Source: Nautilus pompilius (taxonomy: Eukaryota; Mollusca; Cephalopoda; Nautilida; Nautilidae). From it: a stretch of DNA of 64,000 nt. The stretch lies in the NCBI GenBank assembly GCA_018389105.1, contig JACATO010000307.1, forward strand, positions 2,753,001-2,817,000. The letters run 5' to 3'. Numbering within the stretch: position 1 is the stretch's first letter; each line of letters opens with the position of its first letter. Shown piece after piece: positions 1-14,225 of the stretch. Under the pieces are notes generated by a model. It did not search any database, was not told where the DNA came from, and saw only the letters and a list, made by a program, of their open reading frames with translations. The position numbers and the translations under genes are program-made.

Positions 1-2693
1 GGCTGAGAAGCCTGCAACAGATTTACCACATTGCATCATGTTCTAGCAACTCTGAAGTGCACCACAGTAAAAAAATTCTGTTTGGTAAAGATTACAGCTT
101 AGATTCTTTAATCGGTTAACAGGAAACAGTGATGAGACAAGCTATTGATAGTTCAACACAAAGGGTAATTTGGCATTGCTTTAAGTACATTTCGTGTAAT
201 GCATTTTAAAAAGTGTATTGGTATAATTACAAATTAGACCCAGATACCTTGAAACTAATAAATTCATGACAGTATTGCTATATCAAAATCACTCAAACAT
301 TAGTTTCATTGGATGATGTTTATAGTGTACATTGTGAAGTTCTCTATTGCCTGGCAAAGATAGATAAACTATTTTATGTGAAAGGTTCATTCGGCTATTT
401 ACTAAGAAAAAAACTATTTATTATTTAGAGCAAATCAGAAATCATCACACATTACATGAAGAATTGATAAATGTAATCTCTTACATGATGTACATGTATT
501 CTTCTTTTTTTTCCAATAGAAAATGTATTTCGTTAAAATCAAAACATGATTTTAAAGCTTGCAAGAAACAGGATATTTTTACCTGTTCTATTATATTATA
601 TTGACCAAGATGGCTGAAATAAGTGATAAACTTATCTTTTGATACTTTGTGCATCTTATTTTACTTAGCAAGCAATTTTCAAAAGATGCAGATTCTAACA
701 TTAAAATAAAGAATAAATTCTTTCTTTTTTTTTTTCATTTGAACTTCTAGATCAGGTGATTTGTTTTCTTCTAGTGATTAGGTAGGTGACTTTTCCTGAT
801 GAGCTGTACTGAACTTATTCCATTAAGACTGAGATAATATTGACCAGGTATCATAGAATATTGCTTGTTGTTTAATAAGCTGAAACTTTTTGAAAGAAAT
901 AGAATGACTCTTTTCTGACAATATCTTTTAACTTGTTTTTGAATTTGCTAATTAAGGAAAGGCCAACCACTCATGATAAATTGGGCTACAGAAACAGTGA
1001 GCATCTCACTATATATATGAGACTCTATTTTGAACCCATATCTGTTGATTTCATCACTTACTGTTGTAGTTTCTGACCAAAATGGGTACAATAGTTGATG
1101 CTGCACATGAAGTCAGAATTTCGGGACTCTCCATTTTGTTTAATGATATGAAGTTGCTTCAACAAAAATCGCACAATTTTGTGAAAGTTTCTGTTCAACT
1201 AACCTAAACAACTGTTTGCATTGGATGTTACCTGTTTTACCTGTTTATCAAAATACTTAGACACCAAAACTAATTCTCCAGCATTGAAAGGTCACTGGAT
1301 TGTGAAATTTTGGCCTGATCCTGTACAGACTTTCAGAAATTTAATGTTAATTTTTTTTTTTTTTTTGTTATTAATGTCATATACATTTAACAACCTCTTT
1401 GTGATTTGTTTTTTATGTTTGATAAAATTATTATTTTCAGTATTTTGCATAAAAGGTTTGTGACTTTATTATCAAAATTTAAAAAAAAAAAAAAAACCTT
1501 GTGTAATAAATAGTTTTTGTGTTTTAAAGTTTTGTTATTAAAATTTCTTTCCCATAGCTTATTCTGCTGAATTACATTTCTATTTGTAATAATATATTCT
1601 CTAAGGTTTTAGTTTGATTAGCACTGAATAACTATAATACGTAGACATTTGTTGTTAATTTGTTTAGATAATTTAACTGCTGTTGTAGCAGTTATATTAT
1701 CTTATCAAATCTGGAAGAAGCAGCTGTAGTGCAAATGATAGAATGGTTTTTTAGATATGCTTTTGATTTTTAACTGTAGTGTACATTGGTTTTCTCCGAA
1801 TCTGCCCGGTTATCAAAGCACATGAAATTCATGTTATTAGAAGGGTTTTCTCTAACAGGGTGGAACATTAAAAAGCTGAAATAAAAACCCATCTGATAAT
1901 TTTTTAAAATATGCATCTGAGTGTCCTGTCATTAAATGTTTACCTGATCAATTATTTGTTCAATATTGTTTTATACTGAGAAATTTTTCAAATAAAAAAA
2001 AAACTGCTTTCATTAATAAAAGTTATATATATATATATTATATGTGTGTGTGTATTTTATGGATTTAAACAGAGAATGATTACATTTTCTTTAAATTTAT
2101 ATGAAGATAATGGCATCAAGATGATGAAGAGATGCATCTGTTTTCCAGGTGGTAATTCTTGTTTTATTGATGGTTTTCTGTAGGAATTTTCTGCCAGATG
2201 TTATGAGTCAATCTGTAGACCCACCCAGTAAAGTAGATCTAAAACGCACAGTTCTTAGCTCATGATACTACTAAACAACAGCTTACACAGGACTAGTTCT
2301 TAACAAAAAAAACTCCCCAAGTTGGCACTGTTATGTACTCCTGAGTTGTTGACATCAGCAAGTGTCATCTGGAAAGGGGAAGCCATGGGAATTACAGCTG
2401 CTATATCCTCTTTGGATGAGCTATGTGAAGTGACTGTCTGCCAAAGAATTTTATAAGGGAGTTATCACTGGAGATTTGGAGAGATTTCAAGAGAGTGCAA
2501 TTTTAGATCAGCTGTTCTTTTTGTTGAGGTAAATGAAAACTGGAAAGCTTGTTACTAAGAGCAACTGATGCAACAACTGAGGTGCTTAAAGTACATAACT
2601 TTTTATTCTATGAAGATATTGATTTCTTCAAAGTAAATTTGGGTCATTGCAACATGCATTTGGTATTCTTTGGCAGAATCTTAAAAAATTCTT

Positions 2694-2937
2694 TTAAAAT
2701 TGAAAGTATGCTTGACAGAATGTGTTGTGCAGCAAGGCAGTGGTATGGAGTAATGTATTTGTGTTGTGAGCTTACTAATTTTAGAGTCTAGTGTATATAC
2801 ACTTTGTATATTGGTTAAAATTGAAAGTATGCTTGACAGAATGTGTTGTGCAGCAAGGCAGTGGTATGGAGTAATGTATTTGTGTTGTGAGCTTACTAAT
2901 TTTAGAGTCTAGTGTACATACACTTTGTATATTGGTT
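2694..2937. repeat. 121-bp tandem duplication
   Basis: Bases 2694-2814 recur directly at 2815-2935 with a period of 121 bp. I found a single difference (TATATAC in copy 1, TACATAC in copy 2). The near identity indicates a recent duplication. It overlaps an 80-codon open frame, but there is no sign that this frame is coding. Confidence 0.95.
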
Positions 2938-5504
2938 TCTGCTGTCTACTTATGTATTGTTGGCAATCATCAATTGATGTCTGTCTTCTTGGTATTACTT
3001 CTTTTGAGAAAACAGACAAATAGGACAGAATTTAAATTATCTTTCATTTCATTTCTCTGAATCTTCTTTGTGGCAAGAATTTCAAAGCAAAGAATTCATA
3101 CTGATTCTTCTTCCATTTTTTTTTTACACCTGGCTTGATGAGAAGTGGCCAGAAGTTTTTACCTGTAAAACTATTAGCTTCTATTCTGAATCGTTGAGCA
3201 AGTCATTTATTAGAGTCAGCTAATATAAGACATAGACGTAACTTATTTAATGATGAAGGATAAAAAACATTTTGTGTCTGAAATTAATAGAATAGGTTTT
3301 TATCCCTTTTCCTTTTCTTCTTTTTAAATTCATCTCTGGTTTTACTGGGCAATAAATTTTTGAGGAAACGAGCTCTGTAAAGCCTCACTTTCCTGCACAG
3401 ATCTCTTTGTCATTTCACGTAAGGAAAATTCCAGAGAAACTGATTGCCCAAGGAATATATTCATTGTGATCATCAGCAGCAGAAAAGGACATGTAATCAC
3501 TGCAGTTTGAATGTTCAATGGTGAAATGATGGATGAATCTCTACATTGATAAGGCACTCAGAGGATGAAATGAACCTTCAAGCATGAACTTCGTGTTTCT
3601 TTGTCAGTGGCATTTCTGTGAATGCCATCCCTTCCATTATAGGAGAGAGAGAGAACTGTATTACATCTTTACATGCACAAAGCATTTAGAAAATACATAA
3701 GAAAGAGTCACCATTAATAATCATGCAAAGTTCTGTATGTAGTATAGACACAGTTTACTTCCCTTGTGATTTGAATGAAAATGAGAAAGTGAAAAGTCTA
3801 AGAAAGCAGAAATATTTACTTTTAACAGTATAATATCTGGATACTGTAGAAACCGTAAAATTCAGAAACTATTTAAAATTTAGATGCTATGATATATTGA
3901 GTATCTGTTCAAAATTTTGTGTGTATACTTTAAAAGCAGACCGAGCTATGCTGGCTATGATGTAATAAGCACTAATGATATGTGAAAATTGGCAGAAATT
4001 GATTTTGAATATCCATGGCAAGGGAGTTCATTGTTTGATGCCCATGTCTTAGAATGACAATGGCGCACGATAGCAAATTCCAGCAAGTCAGTACTGGTTC
4101 ACCCACCTGGTTATAGCACATGCATTAAATCTACACCTTATGAACAGGTATCATATATTAGTGGTAGGAATGTTCCACTGTGTAAAGCTTGCTATGAAAG
4201 CTGCTTCTTAGGTCAGTTAAAGCATCCTAGATAGAATTGAAATCAGGAGCTCTGATAGTTGGTTCTTCTTAAGGAATCTCATGTTGGCCTTGCCAAGTGA
4301 TGTAGACGTTGTTCTACTGGAATATCATATGCAGTCTATATCACTGAAAAACCAAAAGGAGAAATATGCACAGAATATTGTTAACATAACGCTAAAGCCT
4401 CGGGTTCTGTTTCAGACCAAAAATTAATGTTCACAGGACTCCCATACTGTGACACTACCACAGCCAGATCTGTTGTGGTTTTTGATGTAATAGTTTACAT
4501 ACCATTGACAACTTTGTGCTACAGAACAACATAAGTGTAAAATCTGTATCATTGAGGAAACACTTGTGAAAATGGATCACTTAAGTGATGATGTCATTCA
4601 GTCAGGAGTGCTCTGTCTAATGGACTCCTTACGCCTTGTGTTCTTCATTCCTGTAGATGATGATTAGATCTAAGTCATTGTCACTGTTAAGTTATGATTC
4701 AGGCTTAAAGGCCTCTGTCTATATTGCCTAGGTATGGTTCTCTGTGGTGGTAGTGCTTTGAAACTCTCTTTTCATAAGCAATCATACTGTACACAACATG
4801 AAAATTGGCTTGGTGCACGTGTGTTGTTATTCAGAGATCCACTGACTACTTGTGCAAAATGCTGTTAACATGTGACAACAAATACAAAATGATGCCAATG
4901 ATATTATATGTCATATTTTTTGGAAAGGTGATGAGTTTTTAAGTATTTGAGAATAGTTTAATGATTTCTGCATTCTAGGTTTAAAAGGATTTTTTCATTA
5001 TCCAGTCAGTAAAGCATAAAATATTGTTTAAGATGTGGATTTTATTTGGTTCTGCACAATAGTAGAAATATCACATGTGTATAACTGCAAATTGACCAAA
5101 GAAATATATAGATAATCAATTTGTCAGTACATTTAGAAGATCCACACACTGGAGAAGAGCCATTAATTCTGAACCTTTGACACACAAGACTTATTTTTCC
5201 TAAAATATCCATTGCTATGCTTGATGAATTGTTTCGTTGCTGAATTCATATTTATTTTGCAGTAAATGTGTGCATGTGCAAATAGCGGAGTACAGGTGGG
5301 GAGGAAATGTCTGGGAGTCTAGTATAAATAGGTAGATGTACTTGTTCCTTGTCTGGTGTGCAGTATGCGCCACTGTTATTTAAGCCGCTCCAGGTGAATG
5401 TGGGGGAATGAGCATCAGTTAATGTATTGTCAATTATAAAGGAGTCCGCTCGCTCTTGAGGCTAGGGTACACACGTGGAATAGTTTTATTGCTTTATTGA
5501 AGCA

Positions 5505-5560
5505 GGTGAACTTATGGACCTGTTTCGGCGATCCATCCTTGTCATCCATCATCCAGTTTT
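5505..5560 (-). repeat. Possible retroelement 3'-end fragment (CCGAAAC signature)
   Basis: Read on the minus strand, this stretch has GATGATG, then ACAAGGATGGATCG and CCGAAACAGG, followed by two AATAAA-like signals. A similar string (GATGATGACAACAG ... AGCCGAAACG) lies at 30067-30120 on the minus strand. A CCGAAAC string with an AAC/AAT tail lies at 63411-63480 on the plus strand. Such strings are common at the 3' ends of non-LTR or Penelope-like retroelements. The family is not identified and the call is weak. Confidence 0.25.
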
Positions 5561-6823
5561 GGACTGCTTTCTAATGAAAGGATATTAGTTTGTAGTAGGT
5601 GATTTTGCTTCTGGATTGCCCAAGTAGTTTGAGCCCATGATCTGTTGGTTGCTGCATTTTTAATGTAGTTTTTACCAACTAGGTTTATTAATTAGCTTCA
5701 TCACTACTAATAAGGTGTTAAGAACTGCCAAAAGTAGCACTTATATAAATAGCACACTACCGATAACTTTTTTTTTTTTTTGGAAAAATTCTTATTGCTC
5801 ACCATTTTCTATACATGTCTGTTCATATTTGTTTGTTTCTACAGCTGCTGGTGTTAGCACATGAAATAATTGTTATTTCATTGTTCTAGATGTCTTTTGT
5901 TTCATGGTGGATTGATTGATTGATTTTTAAATCTTATTTCAAGAAAACTAAAAGATCAAGTTAGTTTTTAATTCACGCCATCCCAACCTATCTTCACAAG
6001 TAAACTACAATATATACAGTATCATGTTAGAGTCACGGTGTGTACAAGCTTAGCGTATTTCCTGAAGTGGATCTGATGTAATTTCATTAGCTCTGTGCCC
6101 TTTGTTTTCTAACCTTTTAAAAAGTCTTCTCCCCCAACTGGGTATCTTCTTCCCTTGTTAACCGTTTCCCTGCTTTATTTTTTCTACTTTTGCTCTTCAG
6201 TGTTTTCTCAATGCTATGGCCAAATTTCCTTCCACTCATTTTTAGACAGGATTTTGAATTTTTTTACTTAATTTAATTTTTCTTTTCTTTTTTTTTTTTT
6301 TTTTAATTACATTCTCTGTGTCATAAAGTGCAAAGTATTCATCAGCATTCCTGGAAGTATCTTACAAATGGTCTCTATGAACTTCATAAATGGCTAACTT
6401 TCATATAAGATGCTTTTTCTAATGTTTAATTTTGTCAGATTTTCATTAAACTCGATACATTCTTTCTTTTTTTTTGTAACAGTGAGCGTATACTTACAAA
6501 ATTTCTGTACACTTGTGATTTAAATTAAGATTTATAGGCCAGCTTCAAAATCCCAGGTTATTATCGGAATGTTTCATTACACAGGTAAAATGGTAATGTT
6601 TTCTGAATTGTTAGCATGAACAGCAAATTTTTTTTTGTTCTTACTCTGCTTATTCTTACAAATTAAATATATATTTTTTTTCCTTTCATAGTTTTACAAA
6701 AAACAATTATTCATGCATTTCTGTACCAAAGGTAAGAGAATATCTCATTTTTCTGATTACATGTTCTCCAATTAGACTGCTATTGTCAACCTGAATTGTT
6801 TTCTCTTTTTTTTTCTTTTCCAG

Positions 6824-6912
6824 ATGATGAAGAGGAAAAGGATGACGATGTTGATGAAAGTCAGGAACCCTCACTCGTCACCAAAGACTCTCAAGCCTGC
6901 TTCCTCCTCTGA
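6824..6912 (+). CDS. Terminal coding exon of upstream gene; acidic tail ending in CaaX-like CFLL
   Basis: A strong acceptor (a long T/C tract then CAG, ending at 6823) is followed by an open frame in phase 1. From 6826 it encodes 28 residues: DEEEKDDDVDESQEP, then SLVTKDSQACFLL, then TGA at 6910-6912. The Asp/Glu-rich content and clean acceptor support a real last exon. The last four residues, Cys-Phe-Leu-Leu, fit a CaaX box. In known families a final Leu favours geranylgeranylation, which would anchor the protein to membranes; that is inference. A second frame opening with ATG at 6824 is also open but is Lys/Met-rich and runs into poly-T, so it looks like a shadow. I do not recognise the parent protein because its other exons lie outside the window. 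Confidence 0.55.
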
Positions 6913-9533
6913 TAAAATTCTGGTTGTATATCATTCACAAGAACTAAGGTTGTTTTTGTTTTTGTTTTTTGTTTAACATTATCTAAGATTTCAAAACCAA
7001 GAGGCAGTAATTACAACAAAGAAGTTAAATCTATCAGGTAATTTAAAGTCTTTAATCAGTCAACCTCTGCATCAAATACCTAACAATATCAGTTTTCTGA
7101 GGTATAAGGGATTATATTACATTACATCCATGATAGCTGCTGAAGCAGTATTATTAAGAATAACTAGTTTGGATGTGTATATGTACGTCAGATTTTCCAA
7201 ACTACACAGATGTGTACAACCTTGATTTTTTTGATTTTTTGCTCTAAAATTTCCATCACCAAAAAAAGGTGGAAAGGTTTTTAATATTTTTTGTTTTGTT
7301 TGTTGACTAGATTGATGTTTTTTTTCCTAAAAACTCTAACAAAACTGTTGTGGTTAATGATCTTAGTAGCTGGCAGTGTTTGTCAATACCACATTCATGA
7401 TTGTAAAGATGGATCTATTAGAAATATATCTCAGACTTATTTGGCTTAACATGGACATCTAGCAGATTGCCATAATCACTGGCACATCTTTTTGCTTCTA
7501 GCAGGTGGGCATTCTAGGGCAGCATCTCAGGATCCAACTGTTGAATTTTTTTTTTCCAATCGAAGATACTACAAAATGGTGGACATAAAGATACTACTTT
7601 TCGTTCGTATGTTGTGAAAAGGTCATGTTGATAGTGGAGGGTTTTTTTTGTTTTTGTTTTATTTTACATTGTAATTTAAAAGCCATTTTATTATTTTTTA
7701 GTGCCAGTTTAAAATTTAAGATTACAAAAATTTAATTTAGGATAGCATTAAGAAATTCTACTCGATTATTAAAAATTACATAGCTGCCTGCCTCCTTAAG
7801 CTTTTATTAGGGAAACTATACAAAGCACAAACATTTTTTGTTTGTTTGTTTTAATCCAGCAGATATTTGCTGAGAACATGAAATTTAGATAAACCAGATT
7901 AGTTTACGTGTAACAAGGAGGCAGGACTTCTCAGGAAAGAGAAGTGTCAGTGATCCTGATTTACGCTATCGGTGCTGGCATCTAACTTTATTTATTACTG
8001 TATTACTGAAAAAAAAAAACAAGAAACTTTTTCTGATGTAGAACTGTGATGAAACCGTAAGATTATGAGAAAAAGATTTTTATTTCTTTGAAATTATTAT
8101 CATTATTTTTTTATATTATAAACAGTAAAAAGTGGGAATATTTCAAATACTTGCCTGGGTAGACTTTGAAGATGTGAGAGTGAAACTAGTTTAGAATAAT
8201 TTCAAAATGTCTAGGTAGGAGAATGTTGGGGAAATTGGCAAAGAAAATGAATTTTTCTTTCATCTAAAAAAAAAAAAAAAATACATAAAATAATAATACC
8301 TCATTCTAGGCATAAAGTTAACTCTTAAATGTACAGTTTACTCAGATTTCTTTCTTTTGCCTTTCAGAAAATTGAATCCTCAACAATTTTACTTTTAGTT
8401 AAAGATACAACTATCCAAAAACACTTAATATTTACCATAGATAATGTTATTAGACTAAGATAATTTAGTATTATTATTATGTTCTAGATATTAACAAAAT
8501 GATATGATGGTGGGAATAAAAAAAATTGTATTTTAGTATGTATAAGAATGTATAGTGATTTAATATTGTAGATAAGTTTCAGTAAAATAATATATATACA
8601 ATTGATGATGATAATTAAGTTTTGTTATAACTGACTTGAGAAAAGCAGGGGTTAAAATTTCAACTTTCTCATCTTCCATCTCTAAGATTACCAAAATCAC
8701 TTCTGAACTTCAGAGGTTAGTATTTCATCTGTAGCTGTATTTATCTTTTTATTACATTTTATAATAAAAGTACTGATTTATTCTAAAAAGAAAAAAATTA
8801 TCAAATGGTCACAACTTATCAGGAATGAATATTAACTTGCTTTGAGCACTTTTTCCCCTGGTAAGATAATTTATTTAAATAGTTGAGTTATTTCCCTTGG
8901 ATCCTGAATGTTTTTACATACCTAGATACATTCAAGGAAATTGCTAACATCTTTTTTTGTGTGTGTGAGTATATGCATTAGATGATAAAATCAAAATTTT
9001 GTTTTCTACAAAGATGCAGTCATACTTTTTCAAAAATATTTCTCTTTTATGGATATGTGATTCTGTGGAATTGTTGGAGTGAGTGAAACTAATCAGATGA
9101 CATCTGTTAAATTTTTCAACTGTTGTATTTATTCAAAATATATTTGCATGAAAATTTCAATCTTCAAAAGAAATACTTCATTTTTTGTTTACTTTTTTTT
9201 AAATTAAGCTTTTTAAGGAAGAGTAAATGAAATTTCACTCTATGATTTGTATTAATGAGGTTAATGTTATCTAGTTTATTACTAAAAATTGAATTATCCC
9301 CACTTGGCTGTTTTTGTTTGTAAAGGCTCGGGTAGAGATGATTAACGGATGCAGAAGTGGAATGATTAATCATTAAAAAAATTTTGCTTGGTGTATTCTG
9401 GATCTAAGAATTTTTATTATTTTTTTTAATAAAATTATCATTTTAAAAAATGATTCATTATATCTCATACCAATTTCTAATGCTCTTTTGTTGGTTGGTC
9501 ACTCACGTAAAAGAAGAAAACAGGTGACCTTAA

Positions 9534-9575
9534 TGGTGCATTGGTAGTTTACACTCTGACCTAAAACAACAAGCT
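9534..9575 (+). repeat. tRNA A-box-like string, possible SINE head
   Basis: TGGTGCATTGG at 9534-9544 resembles the RNA polymerase III A box (TGGCNNAGTGG) seen in tRNA-derived SINEs. No convincing B box follows, so at best this is a decayed fragment. Confidence 0.2.
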
Positions 9576-10307
9576 TTTTTTCTTTGTCCATCATTAGCCA
9601 GACTAACAGATAATAACTTCCTCCTCCCTGGTCAGATTTTATGCTTTATTTATTTATCTGTTATCTACAGAGAATGTATATCAGAAAAGGTATTATTATT
9701 TTTGTCTTTCCGTTTTTGGCACCTTGAGATAATTATACCATGATGGTTATTTTGATTAATATTTGTCACCTGAGACCATATCCGTCTGAATTGATAAAGA
9801 TGTGTATTTCCACGTTTTCTTTTGACTTTTTTTGAGTGCATGAGCACGCTTCAGTATAAAAACAGAACTCCCAGAGCATTACTCGACATGTGTGCTTCAG
9901 CAGCATTTGTCAATCTGTTAGTGTTAGACGGGGTTGCTGTGTACAGGATGTGGGGGGGGGGAGAGAGAAATTAGCCTATCTTCAGGGCCTTGAAAGAGTG
10001 TCGGAAAAAAGCTATTCTTTATGCTTTCTGGCCACAGGTTTGCATTGGTTGGCCGAAACTGTTTGTATTCCTTGAAAGTGCAGGAATAAAGAGGAAACAA
10101 AGAGGATTGTTAGGGTTGTTTGGAAAAGAGTTGAAGTGAAAACCACTTAGAAACTTGATGAAGCCTGGTTTTGGGCTACTTTACATTTGATGGGAAATAG
10201 ACATTGCAGAGTTTCTTGCTGCTTCTACGGTATCTATAAGGCCACCTTTTGGTAGGGCTTTTAAATGTGAAAATGGTCTACAACACATGTGTAGATAACT
10301 TAAGGGT

Positions 10308-10361
<54 letters not shown>
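10308..10361. repeat. (TC)n(CA)n microsatellite
   Basis: A short TC run switches into about 20 uninterrupted CA units. Confidence 0.98.
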
Positions 10362-11337
10362 CATGACTGTTTTTCTCCATCGTTGGTTCCCTGTCTGGGA
10401 GTTAGGTCAAAAATAATTTCTTTAGTCTTCATCCATTCTTCTTCTAAAGTCTCAAAAGTGAGCTTCTTCATTCATGAATGCATCTAGAGGGTCTGATCAG
10501 TAAGGGAACCTCATTTTTAATTTAGCAAATAAATAGTAATCTGTTTTTATTTAGATGAGGTGATAAACTTCAGTAGACTGAGACATGCTGTGCCTCCATG
10601 AAGAGACACTAGAAGGACCATAGCTGTACCAAAACAAGACAAATTTAGAGTGAATTAATTAGAACACACACAAAACTAACAAACTTGGCTAGCCGAGAAA
10701 CTCTGGTTGTTTGTTGTAAGAAAAGTAATATAGAAAAATGAAATATATTTCTTTTAGATCAGATGGTCTGTATTCTCAGGTGACAAACAAGCTGAAACTG
10801 TGTGCAGTGGCATAACTTTCCATTCCATTCCACTATATTCACCACCCTCTAGACTCCCTTGCACTGAATATGTAAACCCCTGGTGTTTCTTGATAGAAGA
10901 GGTAAACATTTTCTGGATGTGAAACCAGACATTTCTTCCCAACATCATGCTAATATGTCTGATACCTAATAATATTGTATTACTATAGGAAAAAAAAATC
11001 AAAATTATTTTTTTCTTTAAAATAATATATATACAAACAGGCAAACTTCTGATATAGGTTAATCTTTGTGAATTAATTCATAATGCTTCTCTTTTCTTAA
11101 AACATTTATCTTAACGTGGTACCTTTGCGAAATTTATACAACTTCCATAGCAACAGCTTGATTATAATTACTTCATCCTACATTACTGACATACATTAGG
11201 ATAACTTGATTGATTTTTTTTCTGTGCATTCTGTTTGAAACCTGATCTAAAGATTGTAAAGTGTAGTATTTGCCAGTTTAATTTAATTGCAATATTTTGA
11301 GAAACTGTAAGTTTATGAATTTCTAATTCAGATCAAG

Positions 11338-11388
<51 letters not shown>
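11338..11388. repeat. (AT)n microsatellite
   Basis: About 25 AT units with one G interruption. The array is self-complementary. Confidence 0.98.
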
Positions 11389-11390
<2 letters not shown>

Positions 11391-12852
11391 GTGGTTCTGT
11401 TTAGATGAAAACTCTAGTAATTTTGATATTTTATTTATTTAAAATTTTTAAAAATCCTATGCTGGATTCACAGCGAATTTTCAATTGCTTTCTTTCATAG
11501 CAAAGAGTTGGAATTTCAGCTTTAACTGTAAACCCTAACTGCAAATATATGGAAGCCATGTTAGAGTTAGACTGTCTGCATTGCAATTTAAAATCTTCTC
11601 AAGCCATGCCTAATTAGTTTCGTATCTAGGTTCATTTATTTAAAGAAAACAACTATGCATTTGTGGTACATGAAGAGATTGAGAACCAAGTATGTCTAGC
11701 AAGTCACAAATGACCATTTAGCCGCTGAACTACTTATTTGTGGTTAGTCAGCAGTGAGAGACCAACATTATATATCAAAAAAGAACTGACTAAAAGAATT
11801 TGAACAGAAAAAATGGATTCTGTAAAAAAAAACAACAGTGTATTGAGAAAAGTGACAAAATGGACAATGATAGAGATAAAAGAGATGCAACTTTGTAGTG
11901 CTTTTTCTTTCTTTTAAAGCTACTATGCAAGAAGAGAAAATAACATCTTGTAAAAGTCAAGCAGCCTGTACACAATTTGGACAGATTTGTAGAAAAAAAT
12001 TCTTCTGAATGCATAGATAGATAAATTTGTTGCTCTTGATTCTGCCTTTTACTCTAGGAGGCAACTTTCCTCCTTTGCACTAAGAAAAAATGGCAACTGT
12101 CCATTATATAAATAATTCTATCTTTAAAAAAGTAATTAAATTTTTTAGAAATCTGTGTCCAATATATTTTAAATATTGTGTGTGTGTTTAATAGCAGCCA
12201 TTAGTCCTCCAAAATTTATAGTGTGCACACCAAACATCTGTATTTTCTTGGATGTCCCCAGAGCCTGATGTTGCCCTTCCTGGCTCTACCACAGTTACCA
12301 CACACCAAAAAATGGTGCAGTGGCATTGGATAGGAAGTCATGTCACAGTTGGGAAAATCCTTTCTCTGTTGGTTTCCGTAATGGATCTATTTCATAGGCT
12401 CCAAGAGAAAGTTGCAAATTTTTGGCCAGCAACTCTGGTTTATGTTGGCTTGGAATGCTCTGATGTCCTTCCTGCAGGTCATAAATAAAAGATTTTTCTT
12501 TTACCTACAAGCTTATTCTTTACATAAACTTCTCATTCATTAAAAATAGCAAAATATATTCTAATGCACATCATAACAGCTGTTCTCTCACTCTGTATTT
12601 TAGAGTCATATACAATGTTTTTGTGTAAAGAATTATAGTTAGAAAAGTACTTTATGCCATTTCATCTTTAAGCAATTAGTTAATTATTATGAATTTTAAA
12701 TATTTTATCAGGTCTCACATACAAAAGTCTGGATCTGTAGTAAATATTAATTTTATTTCATATCACATATTTCAATTTTATGTTTACTGAAACATTGCTT
12801 GAGCTGTGATTTTGATTGATGCAGTTGAGTTTGTAAATGAATTTAACACTAA

Positions 12853-13011
12853 CTCTCTCTCTCTCTCCATCTCCATCTCCATCTCTCTCTCTCTCTCTCT
12901 CTTCTCTCTCTTCTCTCTCTCTCTCTCTCCATCTTTCTCTCTCTCTCTCCATCTCCATCTCCATCTTTCTCTCTCTCTCTCATCTCTCTCTCTCTCCATC
13001 TCCATCTCTCT

Positions 13012-13067
<56 letters not shown>

Positions 13068-13099
13068 CCATCTCCATCTCCATCTCTCTCTCTCTCTCT
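12853..13099. repeat. (TC)n array with interspersed CCATCT hexamers
   Basis: About 245 bp of TC dinucleotides broken by blocks of CTCCATCTCCATCT. All open frames here (Ser/Leu-rich on plus, Arg/Glu-rich on minus) are products of the repeat and not genes. Confidence 0.98.
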
Positions 13100-14225
13100 G
13101 CACATGCAGTGTTCTGAAATCTTAAAATAAAAATCAGAAAAGAATTACTTGCAGAAATGTAATATATCTGTAGGTGTTGTAAGAAAAGATGTATTAATAC
13201 ACTTTCTGCTCACAGAAAATTTGAGTTTGATGGAACAAAGAATGAGACGTTCATTTAAAAGAGGGAAGGGAGTAGCTTAATAGACCTGATCTGTGAATAG
13301 CAGTTAAATGCTACTGTTTTGTGGACCAGTGATGGAGATTTTATCGTATACTATTGTTAATAGAAGCATAGTTTTTGATGAGATGCTAAAGTTTTTATGT
13401 TTAAGTCTAACTAAAGAGATGGTGTTGGTGCCCTTCTTTTGAAATTATATAGAATATTAAAAGGAAAAAGAATGCCGACAAAACTGAATGATAATAGAAT
13501 AATTTTATTATTGTTGCTTGGAATTTTCATAAGCCACCACTTTTTCAGTTGCATTGGGAAGAAAATAAATAAACTATCCTGGATTTTAGAGATTGTTGTT
13601 GGAGCGAACAGGCTAAACATGAAGCTTTTGATTCATAAATATGTACTTGCAGATGAGGTTTTGTTTGCTAGTGAAATCACCAGAAACTGATTTATGCTCT
13701 CTACCATGTTGTTTTACACTTTTTTTCTCTCTCACTCTGCAGTCTGCCAGAGGTTCTCACAACTCCATACTTTCATCAGTGATCATTATTAGCATTTTAA
13801 TTGGTTAATATTGTAGTGCGTGCATGGGTTTGTTAATTTCTTGGTTGCCATGGTGACTGTTTAGTATCACTGGCCAGTGAGATCTAGTTTTCAATGAAGT
13901 GACTTTTGTTATCTTAGCTTTGGCTTAAGATGGATGTGATTGATGTTGGTTAGAAAACAGAAATGGTTGATTATCAGTATATCCATTATAAATCAAATTT
14001 TCAAGTAACTCTTAGCAGTAGTAATTGCCATTGAAGAACATGCGCATGTCAAAATCTATTGTGGCTTGAAAGGAAATTTTTGAGATGTATTTTGGTGTAT
14101 AATGATTATGGCCGTCAGTAACTTAGTTTTTGCAAGCCAAAGAACAAAAATTAAAATGATAAATTTGATGGTAAAGAGATTGCTTAATGGAGAGAGAGAG
14201 AGAGATACATTAAGATAAGAATGGA

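Larger units (their letters stand above)
1..6823 (+). other. CpG-depleted AT-rich gene-body DNA, probably intron
   Basis: No coding exon can be supported in this stretch: open frames are under 85 codons and show no recognisable domain. The DNA is AT-rich with many T runs on the + strand and very few CpG (6 counted by hand in bases 1-1200). It leads into a good polypyrimidine tract and AG acceptor at 6823. I infer that it is intron of a + strand gene beginning left of the window. It holds a 121-bp tandem duplication (2694-2937), a short AT/TG run (about 2023-2054) and a possible retroelement end near 5.5 kb. Confidence 0.45.

Noticed and set aside
12252-12488. 78-codon plus-strand frame
   Set aside because: No domain and no good acceptor or donor at its edges. 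It is short enough to be chance.
12758-13130. Overlapping Ser/Leu and Arg/Glu open frames of up to 103 codons on both strands
   Set aside because: They are translations of the TC/GA array. A dinucleotide repeat without stops is open in several frames.
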